This document shows, piece by piece, positions 43,935 through 52,825 of a stretch of DNA of 64,000 bases (its first letter is position 1; every line of letters starts with the position of its first letter). Source of the DNA: DASUXY01 sp035301985 (GTDB lineage: Bacteria; Bacillota; Bacilli; Bacillales; Amphibacillaceae). A program made the translations under genes and the position numbers. The notes under the pieces were generated by a model. The model made no database searches, was not told the DNA's origin, and saw only the letters and a list, made by a program, of their open reading frames with translations. The stretch lies in contig DATGTE010000020.1 of the NCBI GenBank assembly GCA_035301985.1, positions 1 to 64,000 on the forward strand, given 5' to 3'.

Positions 43935-44025
43935 TTGGTATCTCTCCACTTCGTGAACGGTTTAAAATGAATGGTCTCCGAGCAAAGTATATCGGCTCGG
44001 TTCGGATACATTACGTATAAGTTAG

Positions 44026-44059
44026 AAAACACCTTTACCGATTTTTGGTAAAGGTGTTT
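44026..44059 (-). terminator. Terminator of the qcrABC operon
   Basis: AAACACCTTTACC and GGTAAAGGTGTTT form a 13-bp stem on the minus strand, followed by TCTAACTT; the T-run is weak. Confidence 0.75.
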
Positions 44060-44068
44060 CAGTTAACG

Positions 44069-44857
44069 TTATTCTTCTGACTCTTCGTCCTCTTCATTGA
44101 GAGAAGCGATGAAGGCAGCTAAATCTTCGAGCTCTTCATCTGACCCGTCAAATTGATCCGCTGGCATCGTACCAATACCTTCTACAGCTATTTTAGCAAT
44201 TTCATCTTTACCGTACTCGGTACCAATGAGACCAGGACCTGATGGTGTACCTTCCAAATCTTCACCATGACAACTCATACAGCTATTTTCATAAACTGCA
44301 TAGCCCGGGTCATCCTTGTCAATTTCAACGTCTGAAGGAGGAATTGGTTTGTTCTCTTCAGCACGTGCTTCCCAATCAACGTTTGCTGCAGACGTATATG
44401 TCAACCAAATTACTGAAGTAAGTGCAAGGAGCATCATACTAACAGCGATTGGTCTTTGATGAGGTCTTCTTCCAGGCCCATTATCTAAAAATGGAGCGAG
44501 TAAAAGCGCACCAAATGCTAAGCCAGGAATGACGAGAATACCCATGATTACATACGGTCCACTAGCAAATTTATATTTAAGCAATTCATATAAGAACAAG
44601 AAGTACCAGTCTGGCAACGGTATATACGCTGCATCCGTTGGATCTGCTACACCCTCAAGTGGCGATGGATGAGCAATTGTTAAGGATAAAAATCCAACTA
44701 AAAACACCGCACCTACCAACCATTCTTTTAATAAAAAGTTGGGCCAAAAAGCTTCTGTTCTCCCGGGATATTCAGAATAATCTTTTGGTATTGTCGTTGT
44801 TTTTTCGGCGTTAATACGTGAATCGCCGACATATTTCATTCCTTTTCCCCTTTTCAC
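44069..44857 (-). CDS. qcrC: Menaquinol:cytochrome c reductase cytochrome b/c subunit
   Basis: The 262-residue protein combines a subunit IV-like membrane part (about residues 25-160) with a C-terminal cytochrome c domain that holds the haem-binding CMSCH motif (about residue 194). The start at GTG 44857, with AAAGGAGGG 6 nt upstream, gives a beginning (M-K-R-G-K-G-M-K-Y-V-G-D-S-R-I) that closely parallels B. subtilis QcrC. The C-terminus is notably acidic. It is the last gene of qcrA-qcrB-qcrC. Confidence 0.96.
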   Translation of the reverse strand: MKRGKGMKYVGDSRINAEKTTTIPKDYSEYPGRTEAFWPNFLLKEWLVGAVFLVGFLSLTIAHPSPLEGVADPTDAAYIPLPDWYFLFLYELLKYKFASGPYVIMGILVIPGLAFGALLLAPFLDNGPGRRPHQRPIAVSMMLLALTSVIWLTYTSAANVDWEARAEENKPIPPSDVEIDKDDPGYAVYENSCMSCHGEDLEGTPSGPGLIGTEYGKDEIAKIAVEGIGTMPADQFDGSDEELEDLAAFIASLNEEDEESEE

Positions 44858-44872
44858 AGCTTTCCCTCCTTT

Positions 44873-45547
44873 TTATAGTGGTCCAGAAATTCCTTGTCTA
44901 CGGATTAAAATAAAGTGTACTGCTAGAAGTGCAAACAGTGCTGCAGGCAAGAAAAACACATGAATGGCGAAAAACCTTGTCAGTGTTTGTGCCCCAACAA
45001 TGTCAGGGTCTCCAGCTAGAAGTGTTTTCAGCTCTGGACCTATAAACGGCACTTGTTCTGCAATTTCAAGTCCAACTTGAGTAGCGAAGAACGCTTTGTT
45101 GTCCCATGGCAACAAGTAACCTGTAAAGCCTAGACCGAGCATAACAAAGAATAGTAATACTCCTACCATCCAGTTTAACTCTCGTGGCTTTTTATAGGCG
45201 CCTTGGAAAAACACACGTAGTGTATGTAGTAGTAACATGACGATTACGACACTTGCGCCCCAATGGTGCATCCCACGAACAATTTGACCATGAGCTACTT
45301 CGGTTTGCAAGTAATAGACTGATTTCCAAGCGTTTTCAATGTCCGGAACGTAATACATCGTCAAAAACATACCGGATAAGATTTGGATGACGACAACGAA
45401 GAATGTTAAACCGCCAAAACAGTATACAAATGCTGAAAAATGATGAGCAGGGTTAACATGTTCAGGAACTTCGTGATCGGCAATATCCCGCCAGATCGGC
45501 GTAATATCAATCCTTTCGTCGATCCAATCGTAGATTCTTTGCAACAT
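44873..45547 (-). CDS. qcrB: Menaquinol:cytochrome c reductase cytochrome b6 subunit
   Basis: The 224-residue subunit has four transmembrane helices with haem-ligand His pairs in GMHHWGASVVIVMLLLHTLRV and AIHVFFLPAALFALLAVHFIL. Cys43, in AFVYCFGG, is at the position where a haem is covalently bound in B. subtilis QcrB and in cytochrome b6f. It lies 6 nt after qcrA and 15 nt before qcrC. Confidence 0.97.
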   Translation of the reverse strand: MLQRIYDWIDERIDITPIWRDIADHEVPEHVNPAHHFSAFVYCFGGLTFFVVVIQILSGMFLTMYYVPDIENAWKSVYYLQTEVAHGQIVRGMHHWGASVVIVMLLLHTLRVFFQGAYKKPRELNWMVGVLLFFVMLGLGFTGYLLPWDNKAFFATQVGLEIAEQVPFIGPELKTLLAGDPDIVGAQTLTRFFAIHVFFLPAALFALLAVHFILIRRQGISGPL

Positions 45548-45553
45548 GAATGA

Positions 45554-46066
45554 TTACGCCTCCCCTCTTGGTTTTGGTTCGCCTAAGTATAGCATACCAT
45601 TTTCTACTTTGTGATCATATTGATGCAATGGTTCTAGTGGTGGTGTACCAGGAATATTCGTACCATCTTTTTCATAACGTCCATCGTGACATGGGCAGAA
45701 AAACTCATTTGGATACTTTTCACTACCTTCCCATGAAACTACACAACCAAGGTGTGTACAAATTGGGGAAAGTGCTATGATTTCATCATTATCATCTTTG
45801 AAAACCCAAGCAGCTCGGTCGACCTTTGATTCGTACCAACCGTCTACTTGTTCAACCTGCCATTCGACACGTTGTGGTTCAGTTGTGATATCATCAACAG
45901 CCAAATCAACACTCGTGTAGTCACCTGAGGTTGATGCTTTTAAGACTGGGTCAATAGACATTCTCAACATCGGCACGAGCATTCCAGCTGCCATAAATCC
46001 ACCTACACCTGTAAGTGTGTAATTCAAAAATTGCCGACGGGATACTTGTTGTTTTTTCTCACTCAT
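45554..46066 (-). CDS. qcrA: Menaquinol:cytochrome c reductase Rieske iron-sulfur subunit
   Basis: The 170-residue protein carries a twin-arginine motif (SRRQFLNYT, about residues 9-17) followed by a hydrophobic segment, as expected for a Tat-exported, membrane-anchored Rieske protein. The [2Fe-2S] ligands are in CTHLGCVVSW and CPCHDGRYE near residue 130. It heads the qcr operon behind a good promoter (46137-46165). The Tat genes at 4404-5660 could provide its export route. Confidence 0.97.
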   Translation of the reverse strand: MSEKKQQVSRRQFLNYTLTGVGGFMAAGMLVPMLRMSIDPVLKASTSGDYTSVDLAVDDITTEPQRVEWQVEQVDGWYESKVDRAAWVFKDDNDEIIALSPICTHLGCVVSWEGSEKYPNEFFCPCHDGRYEKDGTNIPGTPPLEPLHQYDHKVENGMLYLGEPKPRGEA

Positions 46067-46136
46067 GATTTTCCCCCCTCTACTTTCATATAATCGTTTA
46101 CTAAATCATATTGATTCAGATTACTAGGACATTACC

Positions 46137-46165
46137 ATGATAGCGTAAACTATAGGCTTGGTCAA
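46137..46165 (-). promoter_or_regulatory. Sigma-A type promoter for qcrABC
   Basis: TTGACC (46160-46165) and TATCAT (46137-46142), read on the minus strand, are separated by exactly 17 nt and each match 5 of 6 consensus bases. The qcrA ATG is about 71 nt downstream. Confidence 0.6.
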
Positions 46166-46251
46166 CAAATATTCATCTTTGTCATAATTTTTTTATATTC
46201 CACTTATAATTCTAATTGTTATTCGTCATTTTTTCTTCGTTTACGTTGCAT

Positions 46252-46710
46252 TTACCAATAGGATCGAATCAATTCGCTTACTTGCGAGACTTGATCTTTC
46301 ACCATTGCGTGTGTAGCTGAAGAATATAAATCTTCAGATGGAACACTTGGAATCCAAAGAAGATTGCCTTGTAATGATTGTTCGAACTTTTTCCATCCTG
46401 AATCAAAGGTTAGGAAAAAGATATGCGAAAATGGCTGCTCTTGTATATTATTTACAAAAGCGTTGATTCGATCAATTTCCTCACTCTTATCCGTTGAAGT
46501 TAAATAGGAATAATTAGGAATGAGCATCATTCGACCGGACAATTCCCTTTCCAATTCATTTGTTAATAAGAGAAGTACTTCACCTTGTGAAGCATATTTT
46601 GTAGATTCCTTGTCCTTTGCGATTTGGAAAGGAAGTAGCGGGATGACGATTGTATCGATATATTCTTTCGCCTCCATATATTGTGTCATATCTTTTTTTG
46701 TCCACTTCAT
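46252..46710 (-). CDS. ypiF: YpiF-like protein (DUF2487)
   Basis: The 152-residue soluble protein begins MKWTKKDMTQYMEAKEYIDT behind AAAAGGGTGAAA. Its position between ypiB and qcrA, and the segment YIDTIVIPLLPFQ, match YpiF. The function is unknown. In B. subtilis it is adjacent to the qcr operon; a gap of about 185 nt with the qcrA promoter separates them here. Confidence 0.82.
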   Translation of the reverse strand: MKWTKKDMTQYMEAKEYIDTIVIPLLPFQIAKDKESTKYASQGEVLLLLTNELERELSGRMMLIPNYSYLTSTDKSEEIDRINAFVNNIQEQPFSHIFFLTFDSGWKKFEQSLQGNLLWIPSVPSEDLYSSATHAMVKDQVSQVSELIRSYW

Positions 46711-46784
46711 GATCGTTTCACCCTTTTTATATTGTTTACCAATTCACTTAAATCAATCCATAATAGAATCTTATCGTACTTGAA

Positions 46785-46825
46785 TAAAAAAAATCAACCT
46801 ATTTTGTTCTCTAAATAGGTTGATG
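46785..46825 (-). terminator. Terminator of ypiB
   Basis: ATCAACCTATTT and AAATAGGTTGAT form a 12-bp stem, followed by TTTTTTT on the minus strand. The stem overlaps the last codons of ypiB. Confidence 0.9.
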
Positions 46826-47374
46826 GGGTTTGTTTTTTCTTAATTTACATAAGATTTCGGTTAAGTGCATAAATTCCTGCTCATTCTTTTCATCAAGTGC
46901 ATGGTTAATTTTTTCTTGAAGCTCTTGTTCTTTATACGCGTAGAGTGCTTGATCCAGAACATATTCTGCCATTTGGCGATCATTTTCGGTAATAAAATAT
47001 TCGTCGCTAAGGAATGGATTCTCTTCAAGAACAGATACGTATAAAATATTTTGGTACGCACCTTTAAAGTTGAGTTGAATGTATAATGACTCATCTCGAT
47101 TTAAGCGAATATCGTGGAAAGATTTCTCGGGATCTGTTGTGACAATGTTGTTTTTGTAAAATCGAAATGGGATGTCATCGGAACAATGACTAGATATGAT
47201 AATCGCCCGTGGACAAAATTTCGCTTCTCTCACAAAATGGACATGCTTTAAGATCTCTTTATGATTGATTAAATAATTTAAAATCCACACGCTTTCTCGT
47301 TTCTTTAACTGAAAATTACGCAAAAACCAATGGATAAAACTGACTTTATCATGAACTGATATAGGCGCCTGCAT
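46811..47374 (-). CDS. ypiB: YpiB (UPF0302)
   Basis: The 187-residue cytoplasmic protein starts at ATG 47374 after GGGGGGACT. It matches the UPF0302/YpiB family by its KVSFIHWFLRNFQLKKRESV start and C-terminal coiled region (EQELQEKINHALDEKNEQEF). The family is conserved next to ypiA and aroA in Bacillus; a biochemical role is not established. ypiA lies 58 nt upstream on the same strand. Confidence 0.88.
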   Translation of the reverse strand: MQAPISVHDKVSFIHWFLRNFQLKKRESVWILNYLINHKEILKHVHFVREAKFCPRAIIISSHCSDDIPFRFYKNNIVTTDPEKSFHDIRLNRDESLYIQLNFKGAYQNILYVSVLEENPFLSDEYFITENDRQMAEYVLDQALYAYKEQELQEKINHALDEKNEQEFMHLTEILCKLRKNKPHQPI

Positions 47375-47431
47375 CACTAACAGTCCCCCCATACTAATCT
47401 GGCAATGATTGATCATTCCTAGATGCGTTGG

Positions 47432-48679
47432 TTAATCAAGCTTTAAACGCTCTACAAATTCATAAACCTCTACATCTGATGGTTCTATTTGTAAGTAAGA
47501 TTCAAAGACAGGTATTGCTTCTGATGTCCTGCCCTCTTCGATAAGAAAGTATCCATATTCTTTTAAAAAGTCGCCATTCTGGTTAAGATTAGTATATGCT
47601 TTCTCATAATATTTTAATGCTTCACGATATGATTCCATTTCATAGTGGGCACGCGCTAATTCCCAGTCATAAAGTGGATCATTTGTGCCGGTTTGTTGTA
47701 CGTCTCTAATCAGATCGATCACTTCTGAAAAATCATTCCGTTGCTTCATGAGATCGATTAAAAACAAAACAGCTTCCGTATAATCCGGGTCTAATACGAG
47801 CGCCTCTCGAACGTGGCGCTCACTTTCAGATGGCTTTTGTAAGCGGTTAGCGAGTTTTCCGGCGAGAAAGTGTAGTTCTTTATCGAATTCATTTTTTTCC
47901 AATCCTTTTTTTGCTATTCGATAAGCGCGTTCAGGCATTTTCTCCTCAATATACGCTTTGGCTAATTGAGCATATACCGAATAGTAAAGTGGGTCTCTTT
48001 TAAGCAGCTGTTCCCACATCTGAATGGCGATGTCATTCCTATTCGCTTGGGCTGCTGTAAAGCCATATTTGAATAATGTATCAGGGTTTTCATGTTCTTC
48101 ATCTCGAAAATAATCTAGAGCGACTTCATATTTTCCGATTGCTGCATATGACTCTGCCAAACGGCTATAAATCGAAACATTGGCTATCACATCGGTTGTT
48201 ATTTTTTCATAAAATGGGATCGCTCGATGATACTTTCCAATCGAAAATAACAATTCTCCGAGTGCAAAATCAATTATTTCCTCCTGCGGTGCAATTCGTT
48301 TGGCTGTGAGTAGCTTTTGCTCAGCGACTTCATACAATCCTTGAGACTCATAAAGATCAGCTAATTGGACGAGTGCTTGTAGGTACGCTTCATCGTCCGG
48401 TTTGATTTCGCTTAATAAAGGAATGGCCAAATCATCGTGGTGCTCTTCTATATATATGTGAGCTAGTAATATTTTAAGCTCACCTTCGTCTGGATATGTT
48501 TTTAACAATTGCTGAAGGATATTTTTTGCTCGGTTCAGAAAACCCCATTGCACGTAGAATTCCGCTAAGATAAACTTTTCATGATCCGTGGCTGTTGGCT
48601 CGTAGGAATCTAACAATTTTAAAGCTTTTTCTAGTTCGCTATTTTCCATCAGTTGTAAAGCTTTTTCGATTGTATGCAT
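47432..48679 (-). CDS. ypiA: YpiA-like tetratricopeptide repeat protein
   Basis: The protein has 415 residues from ATG 48679 (AGGAG upstream). Around eleven TPR-like repeats fill the whole length (for example AIPFYEKITTDVIANVSIYS and ALKYYEKAYTNLNQNGDF). Such repeats mediate protein-protein contact. The place downstream of aroA matches ypiA in B. subtilis; the partner is unknown. Confidence 0.92.
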   Translation of the reverse strand: MHTIEKALQLMENSELEKALKLLDSYEPTATDHEKFILAEFYVQWGFLNRAKNILQQLLKTYPDEGELKILLAHIYIEEHHDDLAIPLLSEIKPDDEAYLQALVQLADLYESQGLYEVAEQKLLTAKRIAPQEEIIDFALGELLFSIGKYHRAIPFYEKITTDVIANVSIYSRLAESYAAIGKYEVALDYFRDEEHENPDTLFKYGFTAAQANRNDIAIQMWEQLLKRDPLYYSVYAQLAKAYIEEKMPERAYRIAKKGLEKNEFDKELHFLAGKLANRLQKPSESERHVREALVLDPDYTEAVLFLIDLMKQRNDFSEVIDLIRDVQQTGTNDPLYDWELARAHYEMESYREALKYYEKAYTNLNQNGDFLKEYGYFLIEEGRTSEAIPVFESYLQIEPSDVEVYEFVERLKLD

Positions 48680-48733
48680 ATCAATACATTCTCCTATAGA
48701 CATTTCAATATTTATGTTCAATACTCAAGATGA

Positions 48734-50020
48734 TTATTTTTCCATTAATTGATGTAAATCATCAAAAAAAGTAGGATACGAAATGTTAATGGAAGATAAA
48801 TCATCAATCCAAATATCCCCTTCTGTAATGAAGGATGCAACAACAATCATCATCGCCATCCGATGATCGTGATAGCTAGATACATCTCCACCATGTAGCG
48901 AGGTCTTTCCATGAATGATCATGCCGTCCTCTGTGTTTTGGATGTTCGCTCCTAAGGTTGAGAGGACCGTTACGATTGCGTGAAGACGATCTGTTTCTTT
49001 CACTTTTAGCTCTTCTGCATCTTTGATGATCGTTGTACCGCTCGCCTGCGTTGCAAGCAAAGCGATGATCGGGATTTCATCTATTAAGCGCGGGATGATG
49101 TCCCCAGCAATCACCGTCCCTTGTAGTGGACGATAAGTAATATGAATATCCCCAAACATTTCCCCGTTTTTCGTTTGCTTATTTGTGATTTTTAGTTCGG
49201 AACCCATTTTCATTAGAATATCTAAAATCCCTGTACGCGTATGGTTCAGATGAACATTTTTTAATGTAAGACGACTTCCTGGTACAATAGCCGCGGCTAC
49301 GAGGAAGAAAGCGCTTGAAGATATATCCCCGGGAATGTAGATGTTCGTTGCTGATAATTTTTGCTGACCTTTCATCCGAATGGTTTGTTGATCAATCGAT
49401 AAATCAACGCCAAAAGCTTGTAACATTTTTTCGGTATGATCTCTTGTCTTCGTTTTTTCAATAATCGTCATTTCCCCACGTGCACATAAGCCAGCTAACA
49501 GTAAAGCCGATTTTACTTGAGCACTTTTAACCGGTAATTCATATCGAATACCGGTCAGTTCAGTTCCTTTAATCGCAATCGGTAAGTACGCACCGTTTTT
49601 TCTACCATCAATCACCGCTCCCATTTGCTCTAATGGTCTGACGACACGGCGCATGGGCCGATTGGACAATGACTCATCACCATAAACAGTCGAAAATAAT
49701 GGTAAACCAGCTAACAGGCCAATCATCAAACGTGCTGTCGTTCCCGAATTACCAAAATAAATCGGCTGGGGTGGCTCTTGCAGATTGTCGATCCCTTTTC
49801 CATGGACATATACTGTTGAATCTTTCCTTTCTATGGTGATGCCGAGTTGTTTAAATGCGGCAATCGTACGTAAATTGTCTTCTCCAGAAGAGAAATTTGT
49901 AATCACGGTTGTTCCTTCAGCTAGTGAAGCGAGCATAATTGCACGATGGGACATCGATTTATCACCGGGAACTTCAATATGGCCTTCTAAAGGTACCATT
50001 TTGTGATTCAATTTGATCAT
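48734..50020 (-). CDS. aroA: 3-phosphoshikimate 1-carboxyvinyltransferase (EPSP synthase)
   Basis: This enzyme makes EPSP from shikimate-3-phosphate and PEP (called AroE in B. subtilis). The 428-residue protein has PGDKSMSHRAIMLASLAEGT (about residues 19-38), the GNSGTTARLM motif and KETDRL. The start is ATG 50020, with GGAGGG upstream. In B. subtilis the aroH, trp, hisC and tyrA genes lie between aroB and this gene; here they are gone and only about 95 nt separate the two. Confidence 0.97.
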   Translation of the reverse strand: MIKLNHKMVPLEGHIEVPGDKSMSHRAIMLASLAEGTTVITNFSSGEDNLRTIAAFKQLGITIERKDSTVYVHGKGIDNLQEPPQPIYFGNSGTTARLMIGLLAGLPLFSTVYGDESLSNRPMRRVVRPLEQMGAVIDGRKNGAYLPIAIKGTELTGIRYELPVKSAQVKSALLLAGLCARGEMTIIEKTKTRDHTEKMLQAFGVDLSIDQQTIRMKGQQKLSATNIYIPGDISSSAFFLVAAAIVPGSRLTLKNVHLNHTRTGILDILMKMGSELKITNKQTKNGEMFGDIHITYRPLQGTVIAGDIIPRLIDEIPIIALLATQASGTTIIKDAEELKVKETDRLHAIVTVLSTLGANIQNTEDGMIIHGKTSLHGGDVSSYHDHRMAMMIVVASFITEGDIWIDDLSSINISYPTFFDDLHQLMEK

Positions 50021-50115
50021 AAACACCTTACCCTCCTTACATTTTAACGCACTGTGATCATAGTAAACAAGGTACATCAACCCATTAAAAACTTGATTGA
50101 GGCTGATTAGTCGTT

Positions 50116-51186
50116 TTAAATGTGTATACGCTGTAAAAATGTTTTGACATGTGTCAAAAGCGTTTTTTCATCAATCTTAACAATGGTCGGCTTTTCCACT
50201 TGTTGTAATAAAACCATTTGCAACTGATTATGTGACGCTTTTTTATCCGATTTCATACGTAATAATAACTTTTTCGCTTCTACATCGGCAATTTGTAAAG
50301 GATATGCGTTTCGTTGGAACCATCGACGTAGAGGTTCAGTCGGCAAATCGATCGAATATGTTTGCTCGCTAACAAAGAAAGTGAACAATAAACCGATGGC
50401 TACTGCTTCTCCGTGAGTAATTTTTCCATAGCCGAGTTCTGCTTCTAAAGCATGAGCAAAAGTGTGACCTAAGTTTAAAAACTTTCGTTTACCTGATTCT
50501 TTTTCATCTCGCTCAACGATTGATTTTTTTATCAAAATTCCTTTGTGTAAATGTTCGATTAATTGTTGATTATCTAATGATTGGAGGTCTATTTGTAATA
50601 ATGTTTCGAAAAACTGTTGATCAGCGATCAATGCTTCTTTAACAAGCTCAGCATAGCCTGAACGAACTTCCTTAACTGATAATGTTTGTAACATTTCGAC
50701 ATCATAGATGACCATCTTTGGAGAGTAAAAGCTACCGATTAAGTTTTTTCCTAATTCATGGTTGATCGCAACTTTTCCTCCAACACTACTATCGTGTGCC
50801 AAAATTGTTGTCGGAACTTGTATAAAATCAATACCACGCATAAATGTGGATGCAACAAAGCCTGCTAAATCACCAACAACCCCTCCACCAAGGGCAATGA
50901 TTAGCGATTGCCGGTCCAATCCGTATTGGATTGCCTTCGTTTGTAAGTCGTAGTATGTATGGATATTCTTCGATGCTTCCCCGGCTGAAATCACCTCCAC
51001 ATAAACTTTACGGTTACTCAGCTGTTCAATGAGATCATCTGCATATAATGGTGCGACCTGTTCGTCGGAAATAATCAGTATGGCTGAATAGGACTTTGGC
51101 AAGAGCTGATCGAATTGAAATCGAATGTGTTTACCTATATAGATTGGATAGGATCCTGAGCTTGATTGAACTACAACTTTTTCCAT
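50116..51186 (-). CDS. aroB: 3-dehydroquinate synthase
   Basis: AroB converts DAHP to 3-dehydroquinate, the second shikimate-pathway step. The 356-residue enzyme has the NAD-binding GGGVVGDLAGFVASTFMRGI segment (about residues 101-120) and the zinc-binding residues near RKFLNLGHTFAHALE and HGEAVAIGL. The start ATG 51186 overlaps the aroC stop (TAATG), with AGGTG upstream, so the two are translationally coupled. Confidence 0.97.
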   Translation of the reverse strand: MEKVVVQSSSGSYPIYIGKHIRFQFDQLLPKSYSAILIISDEQVAPLYADDLIEQLSNRKVYVEVISAGEASKNIHTYYDLQTKAIQYGLDRQSLIIALGGGVVGDLAGFVASTFMRGIDFIQVPTTILAHDSSVGGKVAINHELGKNLIGSFYSPKMVIYDVEMLQTLSVKEVRSGYAELVKEALIADQQFFETLLQIDLQSLDNQQLIEHLHKGILIKKSIVERDEKESGKRKFLNLGHTFAHALEAELGYGKITHGEAVAIGLLFTFFVSEQTYSIDLPTEPLRRWFQRNAYPLQIADVEAKKLLLRMKSDKKASHNQLQMVLLQQVEKPTIVKIDEKTLLTHVKTFLQRIHI

Positions 51187-52355
51187 TAGAAACACCTGAT
51201 TTCTTCTCGGTAGTTGTCCAATGCTTTTTTCAGTTCTGGAAATTGATCACTTGAAAATTGCTCGGTGATCGCTTTCGCAATTTCAAAAGCGACGACATGC
51301 TCCATTACAACGGCTGCAGCTGGTACGGCACAAGAATCTGAACGTTCAATACTCGCTGCAAAGGGTTCTTTTGTTTCGATATCAACACTTTTTAACGGCT
51401 TATACAATGTTGGTATTGGCTTCATGACCCCTTTTATAACAATCGGCATGCCGGTGGTCATTCCACCCTCAAATCCACCTAATCGGTTTGTTTTACGGTA
51501 ATATCCTTCCGTTTCATTCCAGGCAATCTCATCATGAACTTCACTTCCATTTTTTCGAGCCGCCTCAAAGCCAATACCGATCTCCGCTCCTTTAAACGCA
51601 TTGATACTCACGACTGCACTGGCGAGCTTTGCATCGAGCTTATGATCATAATGCACATAAGATCCAATCCCAGCTGGTACACCTTCTACATAGACTTCCG
51701 CAACGCCACCGATGGAGTCACCTTCTTCTTTCGCTTGATCAATTGCCTCCATCATTTCTTGTTCAACATTTGCATCGAGTGTTCGAACAGGAGACTTCTC
51801 GGAGATCATTTGTCGTTCTTTTACCGAAAGTGATTCATCCGTTTTAGCACGAATGCCGGCGATCTCTTTTACATAGCCGGACACTTCAATGCCTAGATGT
51901 CTCAACAATGTTTTGGCGACAGCCCCAGCCGCTACCCTTGCGGTCGTTTCTCGGGCGGATGAACGTTCAAGTACATTTCGCATGTCTCGGTGTCCATATT
52001 TCAATGCTCCATTGAGATCCGCATGGCCCGGTCGTGGTCTTGTCACAACTCTTCTAAGCTTTATATCTTCTTCAATCGGGTCTTCGCCCATAATATCTGT
52101 CCAATGTTTAAAATCATCATTATGGACAACGAGTGCAATCGGAGATCCAAGTGTGTAGCCATGTCGAACACCACTCGTGATCTCAACTAAATCTTTTTCA
52201 ATTTCCATTCGCTTTCCGCGACCATGTCCTTTTTGCCTCCGTAACAGCGAAGCATCAATGTCTTCTTTTAAAAGTGGCATATTAGCTGGTATACCTTCTA
52301 TAATCGTTGTTAATTGTTTTCCGTGTGATTCACCTGCAGTTAAGTAACGCATCAT
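51186..52355 (-). CDS. aroC: Chorismate synthase
   Basis: This enzyme makes chorismate from EPSP (named AroF in B. subtilis). The 389-residue flavoprotein has MRYLTAGESHGKQL, the RHGYTLGSPIALVV segment, RPGHADLNGALKYG and SIGGVAEVY. Either of two adjacent ATG codons (52355, 52352) may start it, behind GAGGGGGAA. It is the first of aroC-aroB-aroA. The cheR gene normally found upstream survives only as a relic (52493-52598). Confidence 0.97.
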   Translation of the reverse strand: MMRYLTAGESHGKQLTTIIEGIPANMPLLKEDIDASLLRRQKGHGRGKRMEIEKDLVEITSGVRHGYTLGSPIALVVHNDDFKHWTDIMGEDPIEEDIKLRRVVTRPRPGHADLNGALKYGHRDMRNVLERSSARETTARVAAGAVAKTLLRHLGIEVSGYVKEIAGIRAKTDESLSVKERQMISEKSPVRTLDANVEQEMMEAIDQAKEEGDSIGGVAEVYVEGVPAGIGSYVHYDHKLDAKLASAVVSINAFKGAEIGIGFEAARKNGSEVHDEIAWNETEGYYRKTNRLGGFEGGMTTGMPIVIKGVMKPIPTLYKPLKSVDIETKEPFAASIERSDSCAVPAAAVVMEHVVAFEIAKAITEQFSSDQFPELKKALDNYREEIRCF

Positions 52356-52492
52356 CAGTTCCCCCTCATATGTAATTGTGTATTACTATACCATATTTGT
52401 ATTTGGCTGTGGTATTTGGCCATTCCCTAGTCAAGTGATTTATGATTGACAATAAAAATACCCCTATCATCAACTATTGGATAAGGAGTAGA

Positions 52493-52598
52493 TCAATTCA
52501 TGATTTTTTTATAAAAAACGTTTCCATACTTTGTAAACTGTACTGCTCTGCATTAAAAATCTGTTCGTACTTGATTGCCAAACGAGTGATAAACTCTT
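52493..52598 (-). pseudogene. cheR: 3' relic of cheR (chemotaxis methyltransferase)
   Basis: Read on the minus strand, the frame ending in TGA at 52493-52495 gives EQIFNAEQYSLQSMETFFYK, then K-I-M-N and the stop, which is the C-terminal signature of CheR (EQIFN...FFYKK). One base upstream is missing: the preceding codons in the next frame read SLSLVWQSST, matching the VLFVGST strand before it. No start codon or the rest of the gene remains. In B. subtilis cheR lies exactly here, between ndk and aroC. Confidence 0.75.
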
Positions 52599-52735
52599 CA
52601 CGCAGCTGTTAGTCGTTTTTGAATACGTAAAAATATGTATGGAAATATTAACTCTCGCTTATTATGTAAAGGTGTAATCCAACGTTCAACTGTGTCTATT
52701 GGAAAATGATCAAGCAATACGTATTTTTTCGCCAC
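52598..52735 (-). other. Unidentified short frame between ndk and the cheR relic
   Basis: A 45-codon frame from GTG 52735 (no ribosome site) reads MAKKYVLLDHFPIDTVERWI and continues to IFLRIQKRLTAA and a stop. The composition is protein-like but I do not recognise a family, and it does not look like CheR. The frame is open from TAG near 52766. It may be another gene fragment left in the eroded cheR region. Confidence 0.3.
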
Positions 52736-52785
52736 TTCGTAAACGTAGCATATTCGTCTGCTATCCTATTGCCTCACTTGTTGTT

Positions 52786-52816
52786 AAAAAATGCCCCCGC
52801 AGTTTACGGAGGCACT
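52786..52816 (-). terminator. Terminator of ndk
   Basis: GTGCCTCCG and CGGGGGCA pair (one mismatch position) around a TAAACTG loop and are followed by TTTTTT on the minus strand, just after the ndk stop. Confidence 0.88.
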
Positions 52817-52825
52817 CGGATTTAT

